From Streptomyces genisteinicus (GTDB lineage: Bacteria > Actinomycetota > Actinomycetes > Streptomycetales > Streptomycetaceae): 64,000 nucleotides of DNA. The position numbers and the translations under genes are program-made. The stretch is from positions 4,908,501 to 4,972,500 of the forward strand of contig NZ_CP060825.1 of assembly GCF_014489615.1 (NCBI RefSeq). Reading direction: 5' to 3'. Each line of letters opens with the position of its first letter. Position 1 is the first letter of the stretch. The notes beneath the pieces were generated by a model. That model was given only the letters and a program-made list of their open reading frames with translations. It searched no databases and had not been told where the DNA came from. Below are positions 29,344 through 36,642 of this stretch, piece by piece.

Positions 29344-29994
29344 TCAGAGGGCGTCCCCGGCGTGGAAGAGGCTGACCAGCGGGGCCTGGACCCGCCAGCC
29401 GAGCGACTCGTACAGGGCGCGCCCGTCCGGGGTGCCGCCGAGCAGGCCGGTCCCCGCGCCCGCGTCGAGGGCGGCCTCCCCGAGGGTGTGCATCACGACC
29501 CGCCCGAGGCCCTTGCGCCGGTGCTGCGGGGCGGTCTCGATCTGGTCGACGACGGCGGTCGCGCCGGTCACGGCGATCTGGCCGCGGGCCGCGAACGAGC
29601 CGTCGGCGGCGGTCACCAGGACACGCACCACACCTCCGCGGGTCCAGGTGCGCAGACGGTGCCCCGGGGGCAGGGCCGGCCGTGGCACCCGGCGCAGCCG
29701 GGTCCACATCAGCCAGCCGGGCTCGTCGACCCGCCAGTCGGGGCCGGCCCACTCCACGACGGAGGCGGGTGCGGCGAACACCTTCAGCCACACGGTCGGG
29801 GCGGCGACCTCGCGGGCGACCGCGCGCACGGTGGCCTCGTCGCCGGCGGTCAGCACATGGCGGGTGGCGTGCCGGACCTGGCCGACGTCGACGGTGAAGC
29901 CCCAGGGCGTGGCGACCGGGTCGGCGGCGCCGCGCGAGACGACCCAGCCGCGCACCCAGGCGTCGACGGCGTCGGCGGTGGACTCGAAGGACAT
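29344..29994 (-). CDS. GNAT-family N-acetyltransferase
   Basis: A 216-residue protein whose C-terminal half is a GNAT acetyl-CoA-binding fold: VDQIETAPQHRRKGLGRVVM is the conserved motif A with Q/RxxGxG/A variant RRKGLG, and GRALYESLGWRV is motif B. The N-terminal ~100 residues (AVDAWVRGWVVSRGAADPV) are a less conserved extension seen in other actinobacterial members. ATG at 29994 follows GGGGAGAG. The acceptor substrate is unknown. It is divergent from lon. Confidence 0.83.
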   Translation of the reverse strand: MSFESTADAVDAWVRGWVVSRGAADPVATPWGFTVDVGQVRHATRHVLTAGDEATVRAVAREVAAPTVWLKVFAAPASVVEWAGPDWRVDEPGWLMWTRLRRVPRPALPPGHRLRTWTRGGVVRVLVTAADGSFAARGQIAVTGATAVVDQIETAPQHRRKGLGRVVMHTLGEAALDAGAGTGLLGGTPDGRALYESLGWRVQAPLVSLFHAGDAL

Positions 29995-30181
29995 GGGCTC
30001 TCCCCGCTCCCCGCACGGATGCGGGGGACTCTCATGGGTAAGGGACTCTGATGAACAGGGACTATTACATCTCATGGTGGGGCGGTGGTCGACGTGACGC
30101 CGGTCACGCGGGGCCGGAGTGATCCGCCGGGTGATCGCTCAGAGCGAACGCGGCCAAGGGAACATCCCTGGGCTCATGTGC

Positions 30182-30202
30182 ATTGAGTCCATACAGCTCA
30201 AC
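30182..30202. promoter_or_regulatory. HAIR-like HspR operator upstream of lon
   Basis: ATTGAGT-N7-GCTCAAC at 30182-30202 matches the HAIR consensus CTTGAGT-N7-ACTCAAG at 11 of 14 positions, with the exact 7-bp spacer. It lies 22 bp before the lon ATG. HspR is known to repress lon in Streptomyces, so heat induction of this gene is expected. Confidence 0.75.
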
Positions 30203-30223
30203 TTGACTGCGTTAGGGGAGATC

Positions 30224-32641
30224 ATGGCTGCCGATGCCGAGGACTTCACGGTCCGTTCGCCGCTCACCCTGCCCGTGCTGCCGCTCGACGACGAAGTCGT
30301 GCTGCCGGGCATGGTCGTGCCGCTCGACCTGTCCGACACCGAGGTGCGGGCCGCGGTCGAGGCCGCCCAGGCGGCGGCCCGTCCCTCCGGCAACAAGCCG
30401 AAGGTGCTGCTCGTTCCCCGGGTCGACGGCACATACGCCGCGACCGGTGTGCTCGGCACCGTCGAGCAGGTCGGCCGGCTGTCCGACGGCGACCCCGGCG
30501 CGCTGATCCGGGGTGTCGGCCGCGTGCGCATCGGCGCGGGGACCACCGGGCCGGGCGGAGCGCTCTGGGTCGAGGGGACCGTGGTCGAGGAGGGCGTGAC
30601 CGGGGCTCCCGGCGCCGTGTCCGAGCTGGTCACCGAGTACAAGGCCCTCGCCACCGCCTGGCTCAAGAAGCGCGGCGCCTGGCAGGTCGTGGACCGGGTC
30701 CAGCAGATCGACGACGTGGCCCAGCTCGCCGACAACTCCGGCTACTCGCCGTTCCTCACCACCGCCCAGAAGATCGAACTGCTGGAGACCGCCGACCCGG
30801 TCGCCCGGCTGCGGCTCGCCATCGGGCAGCTGCGGGAGCACCTCGCCGAGCAGGACGTCGCCGAGACCATCGCCAAGGACGTCCAGGAGGGTGTGGACAA
30901 GCAGCAGCGCGAGTTCCTGCTGCGCCGCCAGCTCGACGCCGTCCGCAAGGAGCTGCGCGAACTGAACGGCGAGACGGAGGGCGACGAGTCCGACGACTAC
31001 CGCGCCCGCGTCGAGGCCGCCGACCTCCCGGAGAAGGTCCGCGAGGCGGCCCTCAAGGAGGTCGAGAAGCTGGAACGCGCGAGCGACCAGTCGCCCGAGG
31101 GCTCGTGGATCCGCACCTGGCTCGACACCGTCCTCGAACTGCCCTGGAACGAGCGCACCGAGGACGCCTACGACATCCAGGGCGCCAAGGCCCTGCTCGA
31201 CGCCGAGCACGCCGGTCTGGCGGACGTGAAGGAGCGGATCACCGAGTACCTCGCGGTGCGCAAGCGGCGCGCCGACCGGGGCCTCGGCGTGGTCGGCGGC
31301 CGCAGAGGCGGCGCCGTGCTCGCGCTGGTCGGCCCGCCCGGCGTCGGCAAGACCAGCCTCGGCGAGTCCGTGGCGCACGCCATGGGCCGCGAGTTCGTCC
31401 GCGTCGCCCTCGGCGGTGTCCGCGACGAGGCGGAGATCCGCGGGCACCGGCGCACCTACGTCGGCGCCCTGCCCGGCCGGATCGTCCGGGCGATCAAGGA
31501 GGCCGGCTCGATGAACCCGGTCGTCCTGCTGGACGAGATCGACAAGGTCGGCTCCGACTTCCGCGGCGACCCCGCGGCCGCCCTGCTGGAAGTCCTCGAC
31601 CCGGCACAGAACCACACCTTCCGCGACCACTACCTGGAGGTCGAACTCGACCTGAGCGACGTGGTCTTCCTCGCCACCGCCAACGTCCTGGAGGCCATCC
31701 CGGAGGCCCTGCTCGACCGGATGGAACTCGTCCGGCTCGACGGCTACACGGAGGACGAGAAGGTCGTCATCGCCCGGGACCACCTGGTGCCGCGACAGCT
31801 GGAGCGTGCGGGCATCGAGCCCGGCGAGGTCACCCTCGACGACTCGGCGCTGCGCCGCCTGGCCGGCGAGTACACCCGGGAGGCGGGCGTCCGGAACCTG
31901 GAGCGCTCCGTCGCACGGCTGCTCCGCAAGGTCGCGGCCCAGCACGAACTGGGCGAACGCGAGCTGCCGTTCACCGTCGGCGACGGCGATCTGCGCGCCC
32001 TGATCGGCCGGCCCCACCACGTTCCGGAGTCCGCCCAGGACCCGTCGGAGCGCAGGACCGCCGTGCCGGGCGTGGCCACCGGTCTCGCCGTCACCGGCGC
32101 GGGCGGGGACGTGCTGTTCGTCGAGGCGTCGCTCGCCGACCCGGAGACGGGCGCGGCCGGACTGACCCTGACCGGTCAGCTCGGCGACGTGATGAAGGAG
32201 TCGGCGCAGATCGCGCTGAGCTTCCTGCGCTCGCACGGCGCCGAACTGGAACTGCCGGTCGCCGACCTGAAGGACCGCGGGGTGCACATCCACTTCCCGG
32301 CGGGCGCGGTGCCCAAGGACGGGCCGAGCGCCGGTGTCACCATGACCACGGCCCTCGCCTCGCTGCTCTCCGGACGGCAGGTGCGCACGGACGTGGCGAT
32401 GACCGGTGAGGTGTCGCTGACGGGGCGGGTCCTGCCCATCGGCGGAGTGAAGCAGAAGCTGCTGGCCGCCCACCGGGCGGGCATCACCACCGTGATCATC
32501 CCGAAGCGCAACGAGGCCGACCTGGACGACGTGCCGGCCGAGATCCTGCAGAAGCTGGACGTCCACCCGGTGACCGACGTGCGCCAGGTGCTGGAACTCG
32601 CGCTCTCTCCCGCCGAGTCCCCGGTGACGGCCGCCGCCTGA
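30224..32641 (+). CDS. lon: ATP-dependent Lon protease
   Basis: An 805-residue AAA+ serine protease that degrades misfolded and regulatory proteins in the cytoplasm. The N-terminal substrate domain spans about 1-210 and a coiled segment about 215-300. Walker A GPPGVGKTS is at 370-378, with Walker B VVLLDEIDKVG. The C-terminal protease domain has the catalytic dyad S702 (KDGPSAG) and K745 (GGVKQKLL), 43 residues apart as in E. coli Lon. ATG at 30224 follows GGGGAG; the frame upstream to 30119 covers the promoter and operator. It is a single-gene unit under a HAIR-like site. Confidence 0.97.
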   Translation: MAADAEDFTVRSPLTLPVLPLDDEVVLPGMVVPLDLSDTEVRAAVEAAQAAARPSGNKPKVLLVPRVDGTYAATGVLGTVEQVGRLSDGDPGALIRGVGRVRIGAGTTGPGGALWVEGTVVEEGVTGAPGAVSELVTEYKALATAWLKKRGAWQVVDRVQQIDDVAQLADNSGYSPFLTTAQKIELLETADPVARLRLAIGQLREHLAEQDVAETIAKDVQEGVDKQQREFLLRRQLDAVRKELRELNGETEGDESDDYRARVEAADLPEKVREAALKEVEKLERASDQSPEGSWIRTWLDTVLELPWNERTEDAYDIQGAKALLDAEHAGLADVKERITEYLAVRKRRADRGLGVVGGRRGGAVLALVGPPGVGKTSLGESVAHAMGREFVRVALGGVRDEAEIRGHRRTYVGALPGRIVRAIKEAGSMNPVVLLDEIDKVGSDFRGDPAAALLEVLDPAQNHTFRDHYLEVELDLSDVVFLATANVLEAIPEALLDRMELVRLDGYTEDEKVVIARDHLVPRQLERAGIEPGEVTLDDSALRRLAGEYTREAGVRNLERSVARLLRKVAAQHELGERELPFTVGDGDLRALIGRPHHVPESAQDPSERRTAVPGVATGLAVTGAGGDVLFVEASLADPETGAAGLTLTGQLGDVMKESAQIALSFLRSHGAELELPVADLKDRGVHIHFPAGAVPKDGPSAGVTMTTALASLLSGRQVRTDVAMTGEVSLTGRVLPIGGVKQKLLAAHRAGITTVIIPKRNEADLDDVPAEILQKLDVHPVTDVRQVLELALSPAESPVTAAA

Positions 32642-32664
32642 CGGGCGGCCCCGGGAGTGCCGGA

Positions 32665-32699
32665 GGCCCGGCCGCGGACCGTCCGTCCGCGGCCGGGCC
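32665..32699 (+). terminator. 15-bp perfect hairpin after lon
   Basis: Bases 32665-32679 and 32685-32699 pair perfectly around a 5-nt loop, 24 bp after the lon stop codon. Confidence 0.75.
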
Positions 32700-32717
32700 C
32701 CCGGCCGTGCGCGGGGC

Positions 32718-32809
32718 GGGCGGTGCCGAGTGCGGGGCACGTGGTGCTGAGCGGGCGCGGGCGGTGCCGAGTGCGGGGCGGGCGGTGGTGAGCGGGCACG
32801 GGCGGTGCG
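32718..32809. repeat. 41-bp tandem repeat, 2.2 copies
   Basis: Units begin at 32718, 32759 and 32800 with GGGCGGTGCCGAGTGCGGGG (third copy partial). The first 21 bases of units one and two are identical. It lies in the lon/pentapeptide intergenic region, just upstream of the next promoter. Confidence 0.75.
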
Positions 32810-32820
32810 TTCCGGGCACG

Positions 32821-32826
32821 CACAAT
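32821..32826 (+). promoter_or_regulatory. Possible -10 element of a leaderless transcript
   Basis: CACAAT ends 6 bases before the ATG at 32833 and matches the xAnnnT pattern. GGACGG nearby is too close to the ATG for a normal Shine-Dalgarno sequence. Confidence 0.4.
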
Positions 32827-32832
32827 GGACGG

Positions 32833-33630
32833 ATGGACACCCTGCGAGCCGACTGCTCGAACTGCTTCGGCCTGTGCTGCGTCGCCCTGCCCTTCGCCGC
32901 GTCCGCGGACTTCGCCGCCGGCAAGGCGGCCGGCACACCGTGCGCCAACCTCCGCACCGACTTCCGGTGCGGCATCCACGACCGGCTCCGCACCAGCGGC
33001 TACCAGGGCTGCACCGTCTACGACTGCTTCGGCGCGGGCCAGCAGGTCTCGCAGGTCACCTACGGCGGCACCGACTGGCGCACCGCGCCGGACACGGCGG
33101 CCGGGATGTTCGCGGTGTTCCCCGTGGTGCGCCAGCTCCACGAACTGCTGCGGTACCTGGAGGAGGCGCTGACCCTCACCGCCGCCGCGGAACTCCGCCC
33201 CGCGCTGCGCGCGCAGCGCGCCTCGGTCCGCGAGCTGACCGCACTGACGCCCGACGGGCTGCTGGAGCTGGACGTCGCCGCCCGCCGGCAGGAGGTGAAC
33301 GCCCTGCTGCTGCGCACCAGCGAACTGGTGCGGGCGGGGGGCCGGCGCGGGAGGAAGGACCGCAGGGGAGCGGATCTGATGGGGGCCCGGCTGCGCGGCG
33401 CGGACCTGCGCGGGGTGAGCCTGCGCGGCGCGTGCCTGATCGCCGCCGACCTGACGGGCGCCGACCTGCGCCTGACCGACCTCATCGGGGCCGATCTGCG
33501 GGACACCCGTCTCGCGGGCGCTGATCTGACCGGCGCGTTCTTCCTCACCCAGCCCCAGCTGAACGCCGCCCGCGGCGACGGGGCGACCCGGCTCCCGGAC
33601 GGGCTGACCCGCCCCGCGCACTGGTCGTGA
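32833..33630 (+). CDS. Cys-rich (YkgJ-like) protein with C-terminal pentapeptide repeats
   Basis: A 265-residue protein in two parts. Residues 1-70 hold eight Cys (C8, C11, C15, C16, C37, C46, C60, C65) in an arrangement like the YkgJ zinc/iron-binding family: CxxC-x3-CC, then CANL, FRCGIHDRLR and YDCFG. Residues ~178-245 contain about twelve pentapeptide units (GADLM GARLR GADLR GVSLR ...), predicting a right-handed quadrilateral helix. The middle is helical. The combination suggests a metal-containing protein with a DNA-mimic-like or scaffold tail; no function is established. It is transcribed alone. Confidence 0.82.
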   Translation: MDTLRADCSNCFGLCCVALPFAASADFAAGKAAGTPCANLRTDFRCGIHDRLRTSGYQGCTVYDCFGAGQQVSQVTYGGTDWRTAPDTAAGMFAVFPVVRQLHELLRYLEEALTLTAAAELRPALRAQRASVRELTALTPDGLLELDVAARRQEVNALLLRTSELVRAGGRRGRKDRRGADLMGARLRGADLRGVSLRGACLIAADLTGADLRLTDLIGADLRDTRLAGADLTGAFFLTQPQLNAARGDGATRLPDGLTRPAHWS

Positions 33631-33699
33631 CGACCGGAGCGGCGGGGCGGGCCCGGGGAGGCGGTGCCCGCGCGGGGGAAGCGGTGCGTGCGCGCGGGC

Positions 33700-34521
33700 T
33701 CAGCCGTTGGCGAGTGCCACGACGCGGTCGTAGGCGCCGTTGAACTTGTTGTGGTCGCCGACGATCGGTCCGGACGAGGTGTACTGCCACATCGTGTAGT
33801 ACGGCCAGCCGGCCGGCAGGGTGCCGGGCACGGTGTCGTAGCGGGCGACCCACAGCGGGTTGGTGGAGCCGAAGCCGGCGTAGTTGCCGGTGCACTGGGT
33901 CCACCAGCTGGTCGCCGTGTAGACGACGGCGTCCCGGCCGGTGCGCGCCTTGTAGCGGTTCAGGAAGTCCCTGATCCAGGTGACCATCGCGGACTGCGAC
34001 TTGCCGTAGCAGGCGGCGCCGTACGGGTTCCACTCGATGTCGAGCACGCCCGGCAGCGTCCTGCCGTCCTTGGACCAGCCGCCGCCGTTGTTGACGAAGT
34101 AGTCGGCCTGGGCCGCGCCGGACGTGGTGTCGGGGGTCGCGAAGTGGTACGTGCCCCGGATCATGCCGACGTTGTAGGAGCCGTTGTACTGCTGGGTGAA
34201 GTAGGTGTTCTTGTAGTACGTGCCCTCGGTGGCCTTGACGTAGGCCCATTTGACGCCGCTGCTCCACAGGCCGGACCAGTTGACGTTCCCCTGGTGGCTG
34301 GAGACGTCGACGCCTTCGGTCTGGACCGCGCGGGTGTCGCGGGGGGTGCCGCCCTTGCCGTCGTGGGCGACGACGCCCATGCCCATGTGGGCGGAGCCGC
34401 GGACCGGCTTGGGGTCGGCGGCCGCGCCGGGGGCGGTGAGGAGGAGGGAGATGACTGCGACGAGAGTGCCGGCCGCCGCGAGACGCGTACGACCGGTCTT
34501 TCCGGATCTGTGCACGGGCAT
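33700..34521 (-). CDS. Secreted GH25 muramidase (lysozyme)
   Basis: A 273-residue N-acetylmuramidase that cleaves the peptidoglycan glycan chain. A signal peptide spans about residues 1-36 (RTRLAAAGTLVAVISLLLTAPGAAA). The GH25 domain begins GVDVSSHQGNVNW and contains the catalytic D-x-E in LDIEWNPYG; VKATEGTYYKN and PLWVARYD are further family motifs. ATG at 34521 follows GGAGG. The upstream frame continues but lacks a signal peptide. It is divergent from a MarR gene with a palindromic site between them. A role in wall turnover or competitor lysis is inferred. Confidence 0.93.
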   Translation of the reverse strand: MPVHRSGKTGRTRLAAAGTLVAVISLLLTAPGAAADPKPVRGSAHMGMGVVAHDGKGGTPRDTRAVQTEGVDVSSHQGNVNWSGLWSSGVKWAYVKATEGTYYKNTYFTQQYNGSYNVGMIRGTYHFATPDTTSGAAQADYFVNNGGGWSKDGRTLPGVLDIEWNPYGAACYGKSQSAMVTWIRDFLNRYKARTGRDAVVYTATSWWTQCTGNYAGFGSTNPLWVARYDTVPGTLPAGWPYYTMWQYTSSGPIVGDHNKFNGAYDRVVALANG

Positions 34522-34611
34522 AGCGTGCCTCCGAGGACCTCGGTGAGGGGGATCTGACGACGTGTCGACATGTCGTGGCGGACCGCGTGGTGTGGACATG
34601 CCAGGAAAAAC

Positions 34612-34625
34612 TCTACGCACGTAGA
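34612..34625. promoter_or_regulatory. Candidate MarR operator (TCTACG-CA-CGTAGA dyad)
   Basis: A 6-bp perfect dyad with a 2-bp spacer lies in the GH25/marR intergenic region. The half-site TCTACGC recurs at 34663-34669. It may control one or both divergent genes. Confidence 0.45.
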
Positions 34626-34804
34626 CCCGGCACGGAAAAGGGCACCCGGGTTCCGCCGTTGGTCTACGCCTGCGAAATACTTGCCCAACTGCGGCGATGA
34701 CGGACCGCACGGGGAAACTTTCAGAACCGGGAAAGCGCGCAATGGGTGCTGACGTGCACGAAAGCGGTACGGCGAGCCAGGCCGGACCCGAGGGGGGAAG
34801 TGGT

Positions 34805-35236
34805 ATGGACCGCGAATTCCTCGCCCTCGAACGCGAGTTGGCGGTCTTCCTCCGCCGTGCGAGGGCTTCGTCGGGCGAGATGGCCCGGGAACTCCACCCC
34901 GATCTGGAGCCCGCGGCCTACGGCCTGCTGGTCCGCCTGGAGGAGGCCGGGGCGCAGCGCGGCACCGAACTGGCCGCCTACATCGGCGTCGGCAAGGCGA
35001 CCATGAGCCGGCAGCTGCGCGCCCTGGAGGAGGTCGGCCTCGTCACCCGGGAGCCGGACCCCGCCGACGGCCGGGCGTCCCTCGTACGGCTCACGGACGA
35101 AGGGGTGGCCCGGTTCCGCCATGTGCGCGACGCGCGCCGGGCCCGCTACGTGAGCAAGCTCGCCGGCTGGGACCGCGGCGAGGTCGCGGAACTGGCCCGG
35201 CTGCTCCGCCAGCTGAACACCAGCGCCGAGAGCTGA
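34805..35236 (+). CDS. MarR-family transcriptional regulator
   Basis: A 143-residue winged-helix regulator. The recognition helix region is GVGKATMSRQLRALEEVGLV (about residues 60-79) and the wing is TREPDPADGRASLVRLTDEG, both standard for MarR. The start is ATG 34805, chosen for the G-rich Shine-Dalgarno at 34792-34797; ATG 34742 would add 21 poorly conserved residues. It is divergent from the GH25 gene. Its target is unknown, though the nearby dyad suggests local control. Confidence 0.86.
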   Translation: MDREFLALERELAVFLRRARASSGEMARELHPDLEPAAYGLLVRLEEAGAQRGTELAAYIGVGKATMSRQLRALEEVGLVTREPDPADGRASLVRLTDEGVARFRHVRDARRARYVSKLAGWDRGEVAELARLLRQLNTSAES

Positions 35237-35485
35237 GGCGCAGCGCCCGGCGGCGCCGCCCGGCGGTGGCGTGAGGCGCGCGGCGGTGTCGTGAGGCGGT
35301 GTCGTGGGGCGGCCGGCGGTGCCGGGCGAGGGCGGTTCGGCGCCTCGCGCGGGGGTGCGGTCCCGACGCGGGGCTCGCCCGGCCGCCGCCGTGCCCTGCG
35401 CGGACGGCGCGTGGCGCGGGGCGGGCGTGCGAGCGAGCCCGGCGTCCCACGGGCCGGCGCCTCGGCCTCGTGCGCGGCGCGACGG

Positions 35486-36277
35486 TCAGAGCTCGGCGAA
35501 CACCGCCGACGCGTCGTCGTGGAGCTTGTGGCGCCGGACTCCCGCGCCCTGCTCCTCGCCCGCCCGCTCCAGCGCGCGCACGCGGTCGATCAGCGACCGC
35601 GCACCCTCCGTGCGCAGCACCTCCACGCACGCACGCCAGTCGCCCTCGCCGAAGAGGTCCACCCAGCGGGACGCGCCGTCCGTCAGGGCCGCCACCGACC
35701 GCACCCGGGCGCGGGGGACGCTCCCGGTCACCGCGCGCGCCGCCACGGCGGGGTCCGCCGCCGCCGTCCAGAAGCCGCCCTCCGCGTTGCGCAGGGCGTC
35801 CGCCGACGCGTGGGTGCGCAGCGCCTCGCGCGGCAGCCGGTCCAGCCGGTCGTCGAGCACCGCGGCGACCTCCCCGGCGGGGGCCTCCAGGAGCAGCACG
35901 GAGTCGGAGAGCACGAGGAACTCCAGCTCCCCCTCCGGCCTGTCCCAGCGGGCCAGGACGACGGTTGCCTGAGGAGTGCGGACGTGAGAAAGGTCACACG
36001 TGTCGCGGTGTGCGTCGGCGGTGCGCCGGATCGCCGCCGCGAGTACGTCCCGAAGCGCCAGATCGCGCCGAGATGCGGACAGTTCGGTCAGTGCCCCGCC
36101 CAGCCGGGCGGTGAACCAGGGGACGCCGTGCACACACCCGGCGTCGTCCCGCGGCGGAGTGACGCCGTCCAGCAGTACCAGCGTTCCGCCCTGGCCCGAC
36201 GCGGGCAGGGACGCCGACACCCAATCCTCGTTGGGGTGTTCCCGGCGTCCGGGGTCGGTGGCGAGGTCGATGCGCAT
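35486..36277 (-). CDS. Protein phosphatase 2C domain protein
   Basis: A 263-residue protein with PP2C-like motifs: RREHPNEDWVS (the N/GxEDW metal-binding start), TLVLLDGVTPP (DG motif), VLSDSVLLLE and SVAALTDGASRW. The last motif corresponds to the conserved metal-binding DG near the C-terminus. It is shorter and more diverged than SpoIIE/PPM phosphatases, so activity is likely but unproven. ATG at 36277 has CAGACT 7 bases upstream and no Shine-Dalgarno. It is divergent from the conservon and could act on a phosphoprotein of that or another pathway. Confidence 0.82.
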   Translation of the reverse strand: MRIDLATDPGRREHPNEDWVSASLPASGQGGTLVLLDGVTPPRDDAGCVHGVPWFTARLGGALTELSASRRDLALRDVLAAAIRRTADAHRDTCDLSHVRTPQATVVLARWDRPEGELEFLVLSDSVLLLEAPAGEVAAVLDDRLDRLPREALRTHASADALRNAEGGFWTAAADPAVAARAVTGSVPRARVRSVAALTDGASRWVDLFGEGDWRACVEVLRTEGARSLIDRVRALERAGEEQGAGVRRHKLHDDASAVFAEL

Positions 36278-36284
36278 GGACGCC

Positions 36285-36290
36285 AGTCTG
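36285..36290 (-). promoter_or_regulatory. Possible -10 element of a leaderless PP2C mRNA
   Basis: On the minus strand CAGACT ends 7 bases before the ATG at 36277 and fits the xAnnnT pattern. Confidence 0.4.
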
Positions 36291-36642
36291 CATGACACCT
36301 TCACCGCTCCTGCACGAAGCGCGGATCGGCCCGTACCAGCAGGTCAGGGGGGTGGCTCCGGCCCGATCGCGCGGCGGGCGCACCTGCGGGCGCGCATCCT
36401 GCCAAAGGCCGGGCCCGAGGTCCAACCCGCGCGCCGCGCGGGCCGCGCGGGACCGGGTGCGCGAGTTGTTCGCCAACTCCGGCATGTTGTTCACTCGTTC
36501 GGGTGGCGGAGCGGCCGATGCGCGCCTCCCTCCCGAAGGCACTGGAATGGTCGGGTGCCGTACCAGGGGTGGGGCTCTCGCGTGTGACCGGTCGTCATCT
36601 CTGCTTCATGGGTGGACGAGTCAAGCAAGATTGCGAGCACCG
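36291..36642. other. Conservon upstream region with spaced repeats
   Basis: About 350 bp between the divergent PP2C and conservon genes. GTTGTTC occurs at 36465-36471 and 36486-36492, exactly two helical turns (21 bp) apart. The first copy lies in the dyad GAGTTG-ttcgc-CAACTC (36463-36479). Bases 36370-36460 are extremely GC-rich. No gene is seen. Confidence 0.45.
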
